From NCBI GenBank assembly GCA_036872755.1, contig JAVHNS010000023.1:61273-125272 (forward strand): DNA of 64,000 nucleotides, given 5' to 3'. Below are positions 62,943-64,000 of this stretch, one piece after another. The notes under the pieces were generated by a model. The model did no database searches. It was given only the letters and a program-made list of their open reading frames with translations, and was not told where the DNA came from. The first letter of the stretch is position 1. The number at the start of each line of letters is the position of its first letter. A program made the translations under genes and the position numbers. The DNA is from Orbilia blumenaviensis. Lineage: Eukaryota > Ascomycota > Orbiliomycetes > Orbiliales > Orbiliaceae.

Positions 62943-63775
62943 CTAGGAGGCTGCTGCGCAGCACTCAAACCCAATTGCAGCATCTTAATTCTAAATCAAA
63001 ATTATATATATATTTTTTAAAATAAAAAAAGAATTAAATTATTATAATTTATAATAAAAATTATGATTATATTTAAGTAATATAAAATAATTATTAATAT
63101 AATAAAATAATTAATATAATATATTAATTAATATAATAATTAATATAATAACTAATATAATATAATAAAATTTAATAATAATAATAATAATTTTTAAAAA
63201 ATTTTATATATATTATATAATTATTTTTAATATTAAAATTATATTTTTAATTTAATTTTTATTTATATTTAAAAGTTTTATAACATCATTTTATATGTGT
63301 TATATAATTATTTTATATATAAAAATTAAATTAAATTAAAATAAAATTAAATAAAAATTAATTAAAAATATAATTTTAATATTAAAAATAATCACATAAC
63401 CATAATTTTATTAAAAGTGACTTAATTAAAAAAAATAAAATAAATATAAAAATAATAATTAGAAAATTATTTATTTATAAAAAATTAAATAAAAAATTAA
63501 AAAAAATCATATTAAAATACTAAAATCATAAACTTAAAAATATAAAAATAGTAAAGATTTTTATCAAAATTAATTTTTAAATTTTATTAATAATTTTATG
63601 TTAAATTTTTAAAATAATGTTAAGATTTTAAAAATCTTATATAAATTTATATAATAAAAATAAAAAAAAAAATCTTTAAATTTGCTAAAAATAATATATT
63701 TTTTTGCAAAACTGGATAAAATCACGCCCTCGCGCTGGTTCAACTTTAACCCTCCTGCATAAATGCAGTCGGGCA
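62943..63775 (-). mobile_element. Helitron-like element, family A medium form, complete
   Basis: 833 bp. + strand: A, CTAGGAGG, GCTGCGCAGC, CCCAATTGCA, a strongly decayed 12-bp array (63085-63180), weak CACGTG/GCATGC modules, then CGCGCTGGTTCAACTTTAAC, CCTCCTGCA-TAAA-TGCAG and TCGGGCA before T. The termini are much less mutated than the interior. No coding capacity. Confidence 0.9.
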
Positions 63776-64000
63776 TATATTTATTTATAAAAATTAAATA
63801 TTTAATTTTAATTTATTATGTTATTAATTATACAATAAAAATTTAATAATTAATTTATTATTATTATATTATTTTTTAAAATATTTTGTTTTATATTAAT
63901 AAAATGGTGGATAAAAATGGAAATATAAAAAAAATCCCTTTTTAAAATTTAATATAAAAATTATATAATAATTTAAATATTTTTTAAAAACTTTTTAAAC
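63776..64000. other. AT-rich DNA at window end
   Basis: Nothing recognised; it should continue the sequence interrupted at 62942. Confidence 0.4.

Overview
This window is an extremely AT-rich block of nuclear DNA. By eye, long stretches carry only about one G or C in eight to ten bases. I found no intact cellular gene and no convincing tRNA, rRNA or CRISPR array. Everything I can identify is a transposable element or its wreckage, plus simple repeats. Related copies differ mostly by C-to-T or G-to-A changes, which looks like repeat-induced point mutation (RIP). That, together with the element types, suggests an AT isochore of a filamentous ascomycete fungus. I cannot name the species.

Four kinds of element can be delimited. 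(1) Sixteen Helitron-like copies without a recognisable Rep/helicase. Family A begins TGCCCGACTGCA and ends in a GCTGCGCAGC hairpin followed by CTCCTAG. It occurs in long (about 1.7-1.9 kb), medium (0.83-0.92 kb) and short (329-355 bp) forms. Family B (296-327 bp) begins TGCCCGACTGAC and ends in GTCTAG. All clear insertions lie between A and T. (2) Three TIR elements of 1.2-1.5 kb (7281-8737, 12447-13636, 51040-52324) flanked by TA, with a 12-bp tandem repeat inside. (3) A Copia retrotransposon fossil at 27019-34587 with both LTRs and a 5-bp CTAAT target duplication, plus relatives at 15776-17515 (+ strand) and 42053-44682 (- strand). (4) A Gypsy pol fossil on the - strand in 35533-39158. Further dispersed repeats, probably LTRs, pair 1339 with 52363, 22195 with 40753, and 22972 with 26585.

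Layout: 0-5 kb, end of a Helitron-like copy, an LTR-like repeat and featureless AT DNA. 5-14 kb, microsatellites, two TIR elements and three Helitron-like copies. 14-21 kb, a nested pile in which Copia is interrupted by a short and a long Helitron-like element, the long one itself interrupted by a short one. 22-35 kb, LTR-like repeats and the complete Copia fossil with an embedded short element. 35-46 kb, Gypsy fossil, two family B elements, a deleted Copia and a long family A element. 46-54 kb, degraded DNA, the third TIR element and LTR-like repeats. 55-64 kb, mostly featureless, ending in a medium Helitron-like copy.

The most useful observations are natural empty sites that fix the Helitron-like boundaries, family-specific pairing of the 5' end with an inverted copy near the 3' hairpin, a 20-bp palindrome shared by families A and B, and a 12-bp array plus CACGTG module that appears to be shared between the Helitron-like and TIR elements.
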